Under the pieces are notes generated by a model. That model was not told the DNA's origin, did no database searches, and saw nothing but the letters and a program-made list of their open reading frames with translations. From Lachnospiraceae bacterium (GTDB lineage: Bacteria > Bacillota > Clostridia > Lachnospirales > Lachnospiraceae): 45,942 bases of DNA. Shown in pieces: positions 35,932 to 42,897 of this stretch. Position numbers and translations under genes: made by a program. How positions within the stretch are numbered: position 1 is the stretch's first letter; every line of letters starts with the position of its first letter. The stretch lies in contig JAETOL010000021.1 in the NCBI GenBank assembly GCA_021771755.1, forward strand, positions 1 to 45,942. Reading direction: 5' to 3'.

Positions 35932-37317
35932 ATGTGGACATTAAAGAGAGCACTGCGCTATATCAGCCGGAAAAAGGGAAAAACAATCATATTATTCATT
36001 CTGCTGTTCGTGACGGGGACCTTTGTCCTGTCTGCGCTGATCGTGGAGAAAGGGGTAAATGTAGCGCAAAGAGAATTGCGGGAGTCCTTGGGCGGGAGCT
36101 TTTCGGTTAGCGTGAAATATTCTGACGATAACCCGTATTATCATGAAGAAATTATGGAAGACAGTGCAGGATTTTCCGATGTATTGTTATATTCTACAAA
36201 ATTGATATCTGCAGATTTTATCAATAAGATCCTTAAGATTCCAGGGGTTAAAAGCTGTGAGGCCAGGACAGAAGCCCTTTGTCAGTTGGAAGGAATGAAG
36301 CTGAAGGCCGGAACAATTCCAATAGAAGAAGAATTTGAAAATCAGCAGAAGATGGTAGCTGTGTATTCTTCCAAAGATTGTTCAGAATTTGCAGACAGAA
36401 GCTTGAACTTAGTTGCGGGGAGACATATTGTTCCAGGCGACCGGCACGTTATTTTGTTGAGTAAAACGATAACAGAGCTAAATCATCTGGAGCCTGGTGA
36501 TAAACTTCAGATAGTTGATACGGATAATCAAAAAGTAGAAGTGGAATTAATTGGAATCTTTGACGTAGATACGATAGAAAAAACAGGGGCGTCTGTGACC
36601 ACCTATGACCGGATAGAAAATAGGGTATATTCTGATCTGGCCACCCTGACCGAGATTGAAAACAACAGTTATCCCGCCGGATACGACCAGGTTTTTGTTA
36701 CAGCATCTGATCCGGACCAGCTTGAGGAGATAGTCGGAACAGTAAGACAAATGGACGGATATGATGAACAGGCTTATGAAATTGACATGCATGATGAGAA
36801 GTATCAGGCATCAGCAGGCGCATTGGGAAAGGCAGAGACAATGATAAAAGTATTTTTAGCTCTTAGTATAGTGGTCAGTGCGGTGATACTGACGCTGGTG
36901 CTGGTTATGTGGAATCGTGAAAGGATTCATGAAACAGGAATTTATCTGGGATGCGGAATTAGGAAAAGCAGGATACTTTTTCAATATCTGTTAGAAGTGC
37001 TGCTGATTGCCAGTATTGCATTCGCGGGAGCCTGTATCCCCGGAAAAATAGCCGCAGATCACATAGGCGGATATATTGTGGCCGAGAAGAAAACGCAAGA
37101 GGATACGGAGAGTCTGATTGATACATTAGAGAACAGCGAAGATGAAAATTTGCTTGCAGACACAGCAGAAAGTCTGGAGATGGAAATGAAAGTCGGAGAG
37201 AAAGAAATCGTGATCTTGTATATGATTGGAATGTTTATCGTGGTTTTTTCCGTTGTTGTTTCTTCGTCTTGTATATTTCGTTTGAAGCCACGAGAAGTTT
37301 TATCAAAAATGAGCTGA
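35932..37317 (+). CDS. FtsX/MacB-type ABC transporter permease
   Basis: 461-aa membrane protein. One N-terminal helix (TIILFILLFVTGTFVLSALI), a large extracytoplasmic domain (about 45-300) that begins GVNVAQRELRESLGGSFSVS, then three helices (VFLALSIVVSAVILTLVLVM, YLLEVLLIASIAFAGACI, IVILYMIGMFIVVFSVVVSS) and a final RLKPREVLSKMS. This is the MacB-like topology: four helices and one big external domain. ATG follows GGAGG with a T-run. A new transcription unit probably starts in the 84-bp gap after the kinase gene. With the next ATPase it likely extrudes or displaces a peptide or lipid, giving self-immunity or antibiotic resistance. Confidence 0.88.
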   Translation: MWTLKRALRYISRKKGKTIILFILLFVTGTFVLSALIVEKGVNVAQRELRESLGGSFSVSVKYSDDNPYYHEEIMEDSAGFSDVLLYSTKLISADFINKILKIPGVKSCEARTEALCQLEGMKLKAGTIPIEEEFENQQKMVAVYSSKDCSEFADRSLNLVAGRHIVPGDRHVILLSKTITELNHLEPGDKLQIVDTDNQKVEVELIGIFDVDTIEKTGASVTTYDRIENRVYSDLATLTEIENNSYPAGYDQVFVTASDPDQLEEIVGTVRQMDGYDEQAYEIDMHDEKYQASAGALGKAETMIKVFLALSIVVSAVILTLVLVMWNRERIHETGIYLGCGIRKSRILFQYLLEVLLIASIAFAGACIPGKIAADHIGGYIVAEKKTQEDTESLIDTLENSEDENLLADTAESLEMEMKVGEKEIVILYMIGMFIVVFSVVVSSSCIFRLKPREVLSKMS

Positions 37318-37351
37318 AATAAGATGATTTTACCGTCAGGGAGGTATGCGC

Positions 37352-37996
37352 ATGGAATTATTAGTACTAGAACAGGTAGATTTTTCCTATGAAAAAAAGG
37401 AAGTACTCAGAAAAGCCAGTGCTTGTTTTGAACGTGGGAAAATGTATGTTATTTTGGGAAAAAGCGGAAGTGGAAAGACAACCTTACTCTCGCTTCTGGG
37501 CGGGATGGATGAACCCAAAAGCGGTAAGATTCTTTTGGATGGAACAGAAATCAATAAGAAAAATATGGATGATTATCGTGCAAAACGGGTGTCCGTCATT
37601 TTTCAGAATTATAATTTAGTAGATTATTTAACCGCAGCTGAAAATGTTGAATTGCTTGCTGGAAAAGGGGGCAGGGGCATTTTGCGTAAATTAGGGCTGA
37701 CAGAAGAAGAAATAACGCGTAATGTACTAGAACTTTCCGGCGGTCAGCAGCAGCGCGTTGCGATTGGGCGGGCACTGGCATCGGAGAGGGATATCTTACT
37801 GGCAGATGAGCCTACTGGAAATTTAGATGGAAAGACTGCGTTGGAAATCGCTGAAATTATGAAAAGGATGGCCCATGAATATAAGAAATGCGTTATTGTA
37901 GTGACGCATTCGTTAGAAGTGGCGGAGTATGCTGATGTGGTTTTTGAATTAAAACAAGCTAGATTAAACGATAGATATGAAAAAAGTCAGAGATGA
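37352..37996 (+). CDS. ABC transporter ATPase (MacB/LolD-like), partner of the permease
   Basis: 214-aa nucleotide-binding subunit. Walker A GKSGSGKTT, Q-loop VIFQNYNLVDYLTAAENVEL, signature LSGGQQQRVAIGRALA, Walker B ILLADEPTGNLD and H-loop VTHS, all intact. The GGGAGG at 37339-37344 is 7 bases before ATG 37352; the in-frame ATG at 37346 is too near. It starts about 35 bases after the permease stop and is in the same operon. The ADEPTGNLD form is typical for FtsX-linked ATPases. Followed by a terminator at 38128. Confidence 0.93.
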   Translation: MELLVLEQVDFSYEKKEVLRKASACFERGKMYVILGKSGSGKTTLLSLLGGMDEPKSGKILLDGTEINKKNMDDYRAKRVSVIFQNYNLVDYLTAAENVELLAGKGGRGILRKLGLTEEEITRNVLELSGGQQQRVAIGRALASERDILLADEPTGNLDGKTALEIAEIMKRMAHEYKKCVIVVTHSLEVAEYADVVFELKQARLNDRYEKSQR

Positions 37997-38127
37997 TGTT
38001 CACTTTTAGAACAGCAGTCTACACAGATATGAGGAGAAAAAGTACATGCTACGAGTATTCTTGGAAATTGTAGTTTTTGAGAAAACAGAAAAGTGATTTT
38101 GTTATGGAACTGGAACAATAGTTTTAT

Positions 38128-38164
38128 GAAGCCGGGCAACTATTATTAGTAGTTGTTCGGCTTC
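38128..38164 (+). terminator. Terminator after the permease/ATPase operon
   Basis: GAAGCCG-G-GCAACTA (38128-38142) pairs with TAGTTGT-T-CGGCTTC (about 38148-38164, wobbles allowed), followed by TTACTATTTT. Strong stem, modest T-run. Confidence 0.75.
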
Positions 38165-38182
38165 TTACTATTTTCACTAAGT

Positions 38183-38200
38183 GGTTATAAAAGTGTAACC
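38183..38200. promoter_or_regulatory. GGTTA...TAACC dyad upstream of the LytTR regulator
   Basis: GGTTA (38183-38187) and its complement TAACC (38196-38200), 36 bases before the regulator ATG. The same GGTTA core is repeated four times before the RHH gene at 40770. LytTR domains bind short direct or inverted GTT-type repeats, so autoregulation is plausible. Confidence 0.45.
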
Positions 38201-38235
38201 ATATTTCGCAAAATAAAAGAGAGTAGGTAGAATAA

Positions 38236-38662
38236 ATGAAAATTGCAATTTGTGATGATGATGTAAAAGTTATTAATGAAATTAGTAAAACATTAAAGCG
38301 AGTAACAAGGGAAAAAGAGATGGTTATACCAACAGTCATGCGATTTGCGAGTTCGCAAGAGCTTTTGGATTATTATAAAAATAATAGAGATATTAACCTT
38401 ATTATTACGGATATAGACGAAAAGATTAACGAAGAAATTTTGAAAGAATTGAAACAAATGGATAGAGGTATTCCAATTGTATTGGTATCAAAGCATGGCG
38501 AAGCAGCAATGAAAGGCTATCGTATTCAAGCAGTACAATTTTTCTTAAAACCTATAAATTTCATTTATTTTGAAAAGATTATGACGGATGTATTAGAAGC
38601 AATAAAAGAAGATAAATTTTTTATTAATAAAACAAAAGCGAGAGTTGATAAAATATATTTTT
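38236..38662 (+). pseudogene. LytTR-family response regulator, 5' part (interrupted by IS)
   Basis: Receiver domain of an AgrA/LytR-type regulator: MKIAICDDDVKVINEIS, an acidic pocket D8-D9, phosphoacceptor Asp in LIITDIDEK (about D58), and VQFFLKPINF with the conserved Lys. The gene runs into the left end of the IS66 element at 38663; the frame then reads 16 IS-derived residues to a stop at 38712. The 3' part resumes at 40367. Removing the IS and one copy of the 8-bp duplication restores a continuous frame (VDKIYF joined to LDIEYIETLDRH), so the split is recent. The truncated product lacks the DNA-binding domain and is probably inactive. Confidence 0.92.
38655..38662. repeat. Left 8-bp target-site duplication of the IS66 element
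   Basis: ATATTTTT, identical to 40359-40366. Eight-base duplications are the rule for IS66 elements. Confidence 0.95.
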
Positions 38663-40358
38663 GTAACTATTCAGAACCCCTTATTGAAAATGATATTTGG
38701 GTTTCCATTTAATGCTTCACGAACTGCTGTAAATGCATTAATCCCATGCTTACGGGCAGTTCCAATATAACTCATAATTGTAAGATACTCTTGTGCGCCA
38801 CTTTCACTTCGAAAGCAGCCCGAAACTTTTGTTTTGACCTTTATCATTCTAAGGTCACGCTCTGCTTGATTATTGTCAAAAGGCACACTAAGATTTTTTA
38901 GAAACAGGCAGACTGATTCCTTGTATTTATCCAGTCTGCAAATCAGATTTAATACTTTGCCCTTTTTCTTGCGACCACGCTTTTTCAGCGTGTTTTCCGG
39001 TAGCGGATTTTCTTCATATGCAGTTTTTAGGATATCGTCATAGGGTGGTTTTCTTCCACTCCGTTCAACTCCCGCAGAAGGTGGGCACAACAGATTGCAT
39101 GGGTGACCTCTGGGTATTTCCAATAGGATCCCCAGCAGTCATGGACGGTAATCCCTCGGAATTCCGGAAGCACCCCTGCAGCATCCATTCCTATCCGGCC
39201 ACGTTTTCGGTGAATGGTCAGATAAGTGAAATACCTATCGGAGGCATTATGCACCCACCAGGTTTTTCCTTCTACACGGGTACCTGTTTCATCGCAATGA
39301 AGCATGTCCAGCTTTATCATATGCTGGCGTATTTGCTCATAAGTGCCTTTCAGGGAATCCGCACATCGGGTAACCATGTTTTTTATGGTACCTGTGGATA
39401 TTGGGATATTGAAGATACTGCTCAGGATCTCATGGATACGGATAATGCTGACAGAACCCACCGTATTGAAGGCAACTACCATGGCCTGAAGATTTTTTCC
39501 ATACTGCACGGTCGCCTTAATTTCCGCGGGGAAACAGCCTGCCTTTTCTCCGCCATGGAGTGGGCAGTTTGTGACAAGAACCTGCTCATGCGCAGTCACC
39601 TTTACAACAACTTCGGAATCAATCTCATGACGGGTTTCTTTTATACATGCTTTTTCAAGGCACTTGTCATGATATGGACAATCACAGCAATCGGAGTGCA
39701 TATAATATTTGATGTCATCCGGCTTAGAAAAAACAGACAGGTGAACTCCGTTATGTCCGTCCTGTGCACCTGGTTTCCTGCCTGATTTCTGACGGAGACT
39801 CTGATTTTTATTTACTGGCGGCTTTTTAAGGCCATCGCTTGAAGGTGGCTTGGAACTGTTTTTCGAGTTCTTATTTGTCTTTTCTTGCAGTTCCTTGATG
39901 ATCCGCGTAAGTTCATCCACTTTCTCGGTAAGCTGGGCTACCTGGAGGAGCAGCGCTTCATTCTGGGCGGTTAATTTTGAATTTTGTTCCATCAGCTGCT
40001 GAACGAATTCCATTGTAATATTGACTGGCACGCAGATCACCTTCTTCCCGAGATTTCTGTATTTGAATTATACCAGAAATACGGAAAGGATGCGAATTTG
40101 GCTCATTTTCTAATTGTGAAAAATGCCGATAGTTTCGATGAAATTTTTAAGGCAGACAGATAGTTAAAATCCTAAAAAACTCATATTTAGAATAAGATAG
40201 AAGCTAATTTATTTCGTCAGCAGAATTTTTATCTATCATTTTGAATTGAGCTGATGGTTCAATCAAAAAATCTAATACAAACAGTGAAAAATAGAAAATT
40301 AAATTTCTCTGTTTTGAACAAAATGAATTTGTTTCTATTAGGGGTTCTGAATAGTTAC
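38663..40358. mobile_element. IS66-family insertion sequence (about 1.7 kb, ISBst12-like, one ORF)
   Basis: Starts GTAACTATTCAGAACCCCT (38663-38681) and ends with its exact reverse complement (40340-40358), a 19-bp terminal inverted repeat beginning GTAA as in IS66. Flanked by ATATTTTT on both sides. Only a tnpC-like transposase is present, on the minus strand, and it is broken. About 300 bp beyond the transposase start (40041-40339) hold no gene. No tnpA or tnpB, as in the ISBst12 group. Confidence 0.95.
38671..40040 (-). pseudogene. IS66 transposase TnpC, broken by internal deletion/frameshift
   Basis: The N-terminal part (39027-40040) has the leucine-zipper-like start (LMEQNSKLTAQNEALLLQVA), the KNSKNSSKPPSSDG motif, a CDCPYHDKC zinc-like region and the catalytic aspartates in LHCDETGTR and VHDCWGSY, ending CAHLLRELNGVEENHPM then a stop. 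The C-terminal part lies in another frame from about 39058 down to 38671 (KPPYDDILKTAYEENPLPEN ... NNQAERDLRMIKVKTKVSGC) and holds the catalytic Glu. The usual ~40-residue stretch between VEEN and YDDILK is missing, so a deletion rather than programmed frameshifting is the likely cause. Transposition would need a transposase from another copy. Confidence 0.88.
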
Positions 40359-40366
40359 ATATTTTT
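40359..40366. repeat. Right 8-bp target-site duplication of the IS66 element
   Basis: ATATTTTT, identical to 38655-38662. Confidence 0.95.
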
Positions 40367-40641
40367 TAGATATTGAGTATATTGAAACTTTAGATCGGCA
40401 TACTCTGATTCATACTAAAAAGGGCGATTTTGAGTGTTATATGACAATGAAAAGTCTTTTGGGCATGTTAGAGGATTATGGCTTTAAGCAGCCACATTCT
40501 AGTTATATTGTTAATATAAATTGTATTTCAAGAATCCATAATAGCGACGTTGAATTAGAGAAAGGAAAACGAATACCATTAAGTAAAAAGCGGAAATCAG
40601 AATTTGTACAAGCTGTGGAATATTATTATTCAGATTTATGA
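40367..40641 (+). pseudogene. LytTR-family response regulator, 3' part (DNA-binding domain)
   Basis: Continues the interrupted regulator: LDIEYIETLDRHTLIHTKKG, FECYMTMKSLLGMLEDYGF, QPHSSYIVNINCISRIHNSD and IPLSKKRKSEFVQAVEYYYS, which is a complete LytTR DNA-binding domain. An in-frame ATG at 40441 could produce only a fragment of it. In the original gene the protein would be about 234 residues, normal for the family. Whether any fragment is made from an IS-borne promoter is unknown. Confidence 0.9.
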
Positions 40642-40672
40642 TATTCAGTTTTTTATTTATGTTTCAATGGGC

Positions 40673-40740
40673 GGTTACATAAATAACTATAAATATGGTT
40701 ATACTTACGGTTATATTATTTGAAACCTTGATACGGTTAC
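40673..40740. promoter_or_regulatory. Four GGTTA repeats upstream of the RHH gene
   Basis: GGTTA(C/T)A occurs at 40673, 40698, 40709 and 40735, at spacings of 25, 11 and 26 bases, close to whole helical turns. They lie in the 128-bp gap before the gene at 40770. The same core precedes the broken LytTR regulator, so this is likely its operator region. No clear -35/-10 pair was found. Confidence 0.5.
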
Positions 40741-40769
40741 AATCTATTTAAAAACAAGGAGGGAGACTT

Positions 40770-40952
40770 ATGTTTAAAGTAGATACAACTTTATCAAGAT
40801 CTAATGTACCAAGAACAATACGTTTTACGGAGGAAATTTATAATACTTTGATGGAAATATCTTCGTATGAGAATGTCTCATTTAATCAATTGGTACTTCA
40901 ATGCTGTCGGTATGCAATTAATGATTATCCGAAAGAAAAATTAGATAAGTAG
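40770..40952 (+). CDS. Small ribbon-helix-helix protein
   Basis: 60-aa protein with AAGGAGG before its ATG. PRTIRFTEEIYNTLMEISSY followed by NVSFNQLVLQCCRYAI is the beta-strand, helix, turn, helix layout of Arc/MetJ-type DNA-binding proteins (short RHH, often antitoxin-like or plasmid-type repressors). No toxin gene follows: the next 340 bp have no frame of interest. It sits after the LytTR gene under probable LytTR control, so it could be the target repressor of that small regulatory circuit. Confidence 0.7.
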   Translation: MFKVDTTLSRSNVPRTIRFTEEIYNTLMEISSYENVSFNQLVLQCCRYAINDYPKEKLDK

Positions 40953-41293
40953 AGCTTGGAAATTGTGCAAAGGGAGGTGCAGGTAAGATTTAATATCCAA
41001 TATCTATTAAAAATCTGTAGTATATCAATTTTAAGCTAAGATATTGTGATACCGATAGAAAGAAATTGTTGAAAAAGAGACAGAATTTTTCATCATAATA
41101 CTATGTTTGTTAAAAAAAAGAAAAAGATGTGTAAAAACGTCCATTGAGTTTATCTCAAGGGCGTTTTTTTATTTGAAAATTTAAAAATTTTAGAAATACC
41201 CGTCAAAATGGGTATTCCCATTTGGGAGAAAGAATGAGGGGAGGTTTATGACCTTTCTTTCTACCAGTTGGAACGGGAAGGAGGTGAAACCAA
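40953..41293. other. Gene-free stretch with terminator and folded leader
   Basis: AT-rich, without genes. It contains the terminator at 41133-41170 and, at about 41192-41221, overlapping complementary pieces AATACCC / GGGTATT and ATGGG / CCCAT that could form mutually exclusive stems just ahead of the sigma-like gene, as in an attenuating leader. Confidence 0.5.
41133..41170 (+). terminator. Rho-independent terminator
   Basis: AAAAACGTCCATTGAG pairs imperfectly with CTCAAGGGCGTTTTT, followed by a run of seven T (41164-41170). Stem core TTGAG/CTCAA with GC pairs below. Confidence 0.75.
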
Positions 41294-41734
41294 ATGGATC
41301 ATACTCCTTCTCATGATGAATTGACAGTCATGCACCAGTTTGACCGTTTGTGCCAGTTAGCATTGGACGGCGAGGCAGCAAATTATTACAGGCATATGGA
41401 GTACCGGAGGAACCACGAAGTAAATTTCTCGGATATGACAGAAACGGAATTGAACAGTATTTTCGTAATGGATAAATACGATCTGGATAATTCCCACTTT
41501 CAAGTCATGGGCTATGACATTGAGGTCAAGGATATATTGCTTGTGGAGGCGTTACAGGCTTTGACAGAGAAAAAGCGGAACGTAGTTCTGCTGTCCTATT
41601 TCCTGGAAATGAGCGACGCCGAGATTGCAAGGGAAATGAAGTTGGTACACAGCACCATACGGGAGCATCGGATACGCTCTCTTGAGCTACTGAAAAAACT
41701 TATGGAGGAAAAAATGGATGGAGCAGAAGAATAA
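41294..41734 (+). CDS. Sigma-70 region 4-like regulator
   Basis: 146-aa protein of the type found near the integrase end of Tn916/Tn1549 elements. The C-terminal ~70 residues form a helix-turn-helix like sigma region 4: ALTEKKRNVVLLSYFLEMSD followed by AEIAREMKLVHSTIREHRIR. The N-terminal half (MDHTPSHDELTVMHQFDRLC...ANYYRHMEYRR) is family-specific. A strong AAGGAGGTG lies 7 bases before the ATG. Its end overlaps the HTH_16 gene by 17 bases. It probably controls ICE transfer or excision genes. Confidence 0.85.
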   Translation: MDHTPSHDELTVMHQFDRLCQLALDGEAANYYRHMEYRRNHEVNFSDMTETELNSIFVMDKYDLDNSHFQVMGYDIEVKDILLVEALQALTEKKRNVVLLSYFLEMSDAEIAREMKLVHSTIREHRIRSLELLKKLMEEKMDGAEE

Positions 41735-41987
41735 GCAGACGAAAGAAAGAAATTTGCTGCCTTTTCATATTATTAAGGCGGCATCAGAAGGGGATGCACA
41801 GGCAATCCAGGCTGTATTGAAGCATTATGAAGGCTACATAGCAAAATTATCCACCAGGCAAATGTATGACGAGTTTGGACAGGTTCATTACTGTGTGGAT
41901 GAAACATTGCGCACACGGTTGGAAACAAAACTGATTGCTAAAACATTGGCTTTCCGCCCGGTTCCATATAAGGGTGTACAGGCATAA
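41718..41987 (+). CDS. HTH_16-type helix-turn-helix regulator
   Basis: 89-aa protein of the small helix-turn-helix family that accompanies the sigma-like gene in Tn916-type ICEs. The pattern is LLPFHIIKAASEGDAQAIQA, VLKHYEGYIAKLSTR, CVDETLRTRLETKLIAKTLAF. The start lies inside the 3' end of the upstream gene in another frame, so the two are coupled. Together they are thought to control conjugation genes; neither has been tied to a specific operator here. Confidence 0.85.
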   Translation: MEQKNKQTKERNLLPFHIIKAASEGDAQAIQAVLKHYEGYIAKLSTRQMYDEFGQVHYCVDETLRTRLETKLIAKTLAFRPVPYKGVQA

Positions 41988-42390
41988 AACAGGCTGGCTG
42001 ATTTTTTGTACCTTGACAATTTCATATTGAGTATCCTGCAGGACGTATAAAACAGTTGAGCCATTTAATGAATACGCCATGACTACCTGTACCCGCCACT
42101 TTGCGACACGATGTCGTAAAGTGGCGGGTATTGGAAACGATGAAATGCTGGTTCGGGCATTGAAGTAAAGGTACGAGCGGTAACTATTTGATTACTGGCA
42201 AAGGGACAGGGACTTTGCGGCGATGATGCTGTTTCTTACAATGATACTTCCGGAGGTAAGCTACTCTGGTCTGAAAAGATTGCAATTCTTACAAAAACTG
42301 TTATTGGCAGCTTTCGTATGTTATGGCAAATGGCGCTGTTTCCCGACAGCCGCCTGCAGGATAAAATTTCAGGAGGAAGGAGGGTAGAAA
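41988..42390. other. Gene-free region with large dyad
   Basis: About 400 bp between the HTH_16 and DUF6462 genes. The only strong structure is the dyad at 42091-42129. No frame with recognisable content; possible regulatory or replication/partition site. Confidence 0.55.
42091..42129. repeat. 18-bp-arm palindrome containing the CTTTGCGACAC core
   Basis: Left arm ACCCGCCACTTTGCGACA (42091-42108), CGA loop, right arm TGTCGTAAAGTGGCGGGT (42112-42129); the arms pair completely except one G-T. The central 23 bases (42099-42121) match the palindrome at 1191-1213 with three differences. No T-run follows, so a terminator is unlikely. See the paired finding. Confidence 0.85.
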
Positions 42391-42579
42391 ATGCCACGAA
42401 ATATAAATAAGAAACGGTTTGTCAGATACAAAGAGGGCGCAGAGTTATACAGTATGTGCCAGAGAAAGTTCGAGCAGATGGCGAAAGATGCAAATGCAAT
42501 CTATAAATTAGATAAGTTGGTATTAGTGAACTGTGATATTTTTGAAGAATATTTAGAAACATTTAGAGTTAGAGGATAG
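42391..42579 (+). CDS. DUF6462 family protein (excisionase-like)
   Basis: 62-aa basic protein: KKRFVRYKEGAELYSMCQRK followed by FEQMAKDANAIYKLDKLVLV and NCDIFEEYLETFR. This is the small winged-helix/excisionase-like family found just before integrases in gut ICEs. A strong GGAGGAAGGAGGG precedes the ATG. Likely acts as Xis (directionality factor) or a regulator of the integrase; not shown by the sequence. Confidence 0.75.
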   Translation: MPRNINKKRFVRYKEGAELYSMCQRKFEQMAKDANAIYKLDKLVLVNCDIFEEYLETFRVRG

Positions 42580-42611
42580 TTAAATAAAAGAGATTCTGAA
42601 AAAATATTTTT

Positions 42612-42655
42612 GTAAGACAAAAACACTTGACTTTTTGTCTTACTGAAATTATAAT
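42612..42655 (+). promoter_or_regulatory. Promoter with overlapping operator before the RHH-integrase genes
   Basis: -35 TTGACT (42627-42632), 17-bp spacer, -10 TATAAT (42650-42655). A perfect 12-bp inverted repeat, GTAAGACAAAAA (42612-42623) and TTTTTGTCTTAC (42632-42643), overlaps the -35 box. The following gene encodes a small RHH protein, so autorepression is likely. Confidence 0.82.
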
Positions 42656-42685
42656 AGACTTAGTTATGAATGGAGGTGCATATAG

Positions 42686-42853
42686 ATGGCGAAAATCGGG
42701 AGACCTAAAAAGGAGTCTCCTAAGTCGAAGTCAATAACGATCCGGCTTTCCGATAGTGAATATGAAAAGTTCATTAAGTATGCTGCCAGTCATAATATGA
42801 CCATGACACAAGCATTGATTAAGGGAATAGAATTACTATACCAGAATCCGTAA
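42686..42853 (+). CDS. Small ribbon-helix-helix repressor-like protein
   Basis: 55-aa protein: MAKIGRPKKESPKSKSITIR, LSDSEYEKFIKYAASHNMTM, TQALIKGIELLYQNP. The basic N-terminus, SITIRLSD beta-strand and two short helices are a compact RHH fold (CopG/Arc-like). GGAGG precedes ATG 42686. The TAA is at 42851-42853, and the integrase start is 45 bases on. The strong promoter with a perfect dyad on its -35 fits self-regulation and control of the integrase downstream. Confidence 0.8.
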   Translation: MAKIGRPKKESPKSKSITIRLSDSEYEKFIKYAASHNMTMTQALIKGIELLYQNP

Positions 42854-42897
42854 TGCTTGAAGTGCTTCAGAATCTCTTTCCACATGAAGGAGCAGAG

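Noticed and set aside
36547..36792. Minus-strand frame inside the permease gene
   Set aside because: Shadow frame; permease reading frame has clear membrane helices and a consistent start.
39018..39785. 255-codon plus-strand frame inside the IS66 element
   Set aside because: It is antisense to the transposase coding sequence and has no family resemblance or ribosome site.
40770..41293. Toxin-antitoxin pair starting with the RHH gene
   Set aside because: The RHH protein could be an antitoxin, but the next 340 bp contain no plausible toxin frame on either strand.
42080..42169. Possible 29-codon gene across the large palindrome (MTTCTRHFATRCRKVAG...)
   Set aside because: The peptide is simply the translation of the dyad and has no ribosome site.
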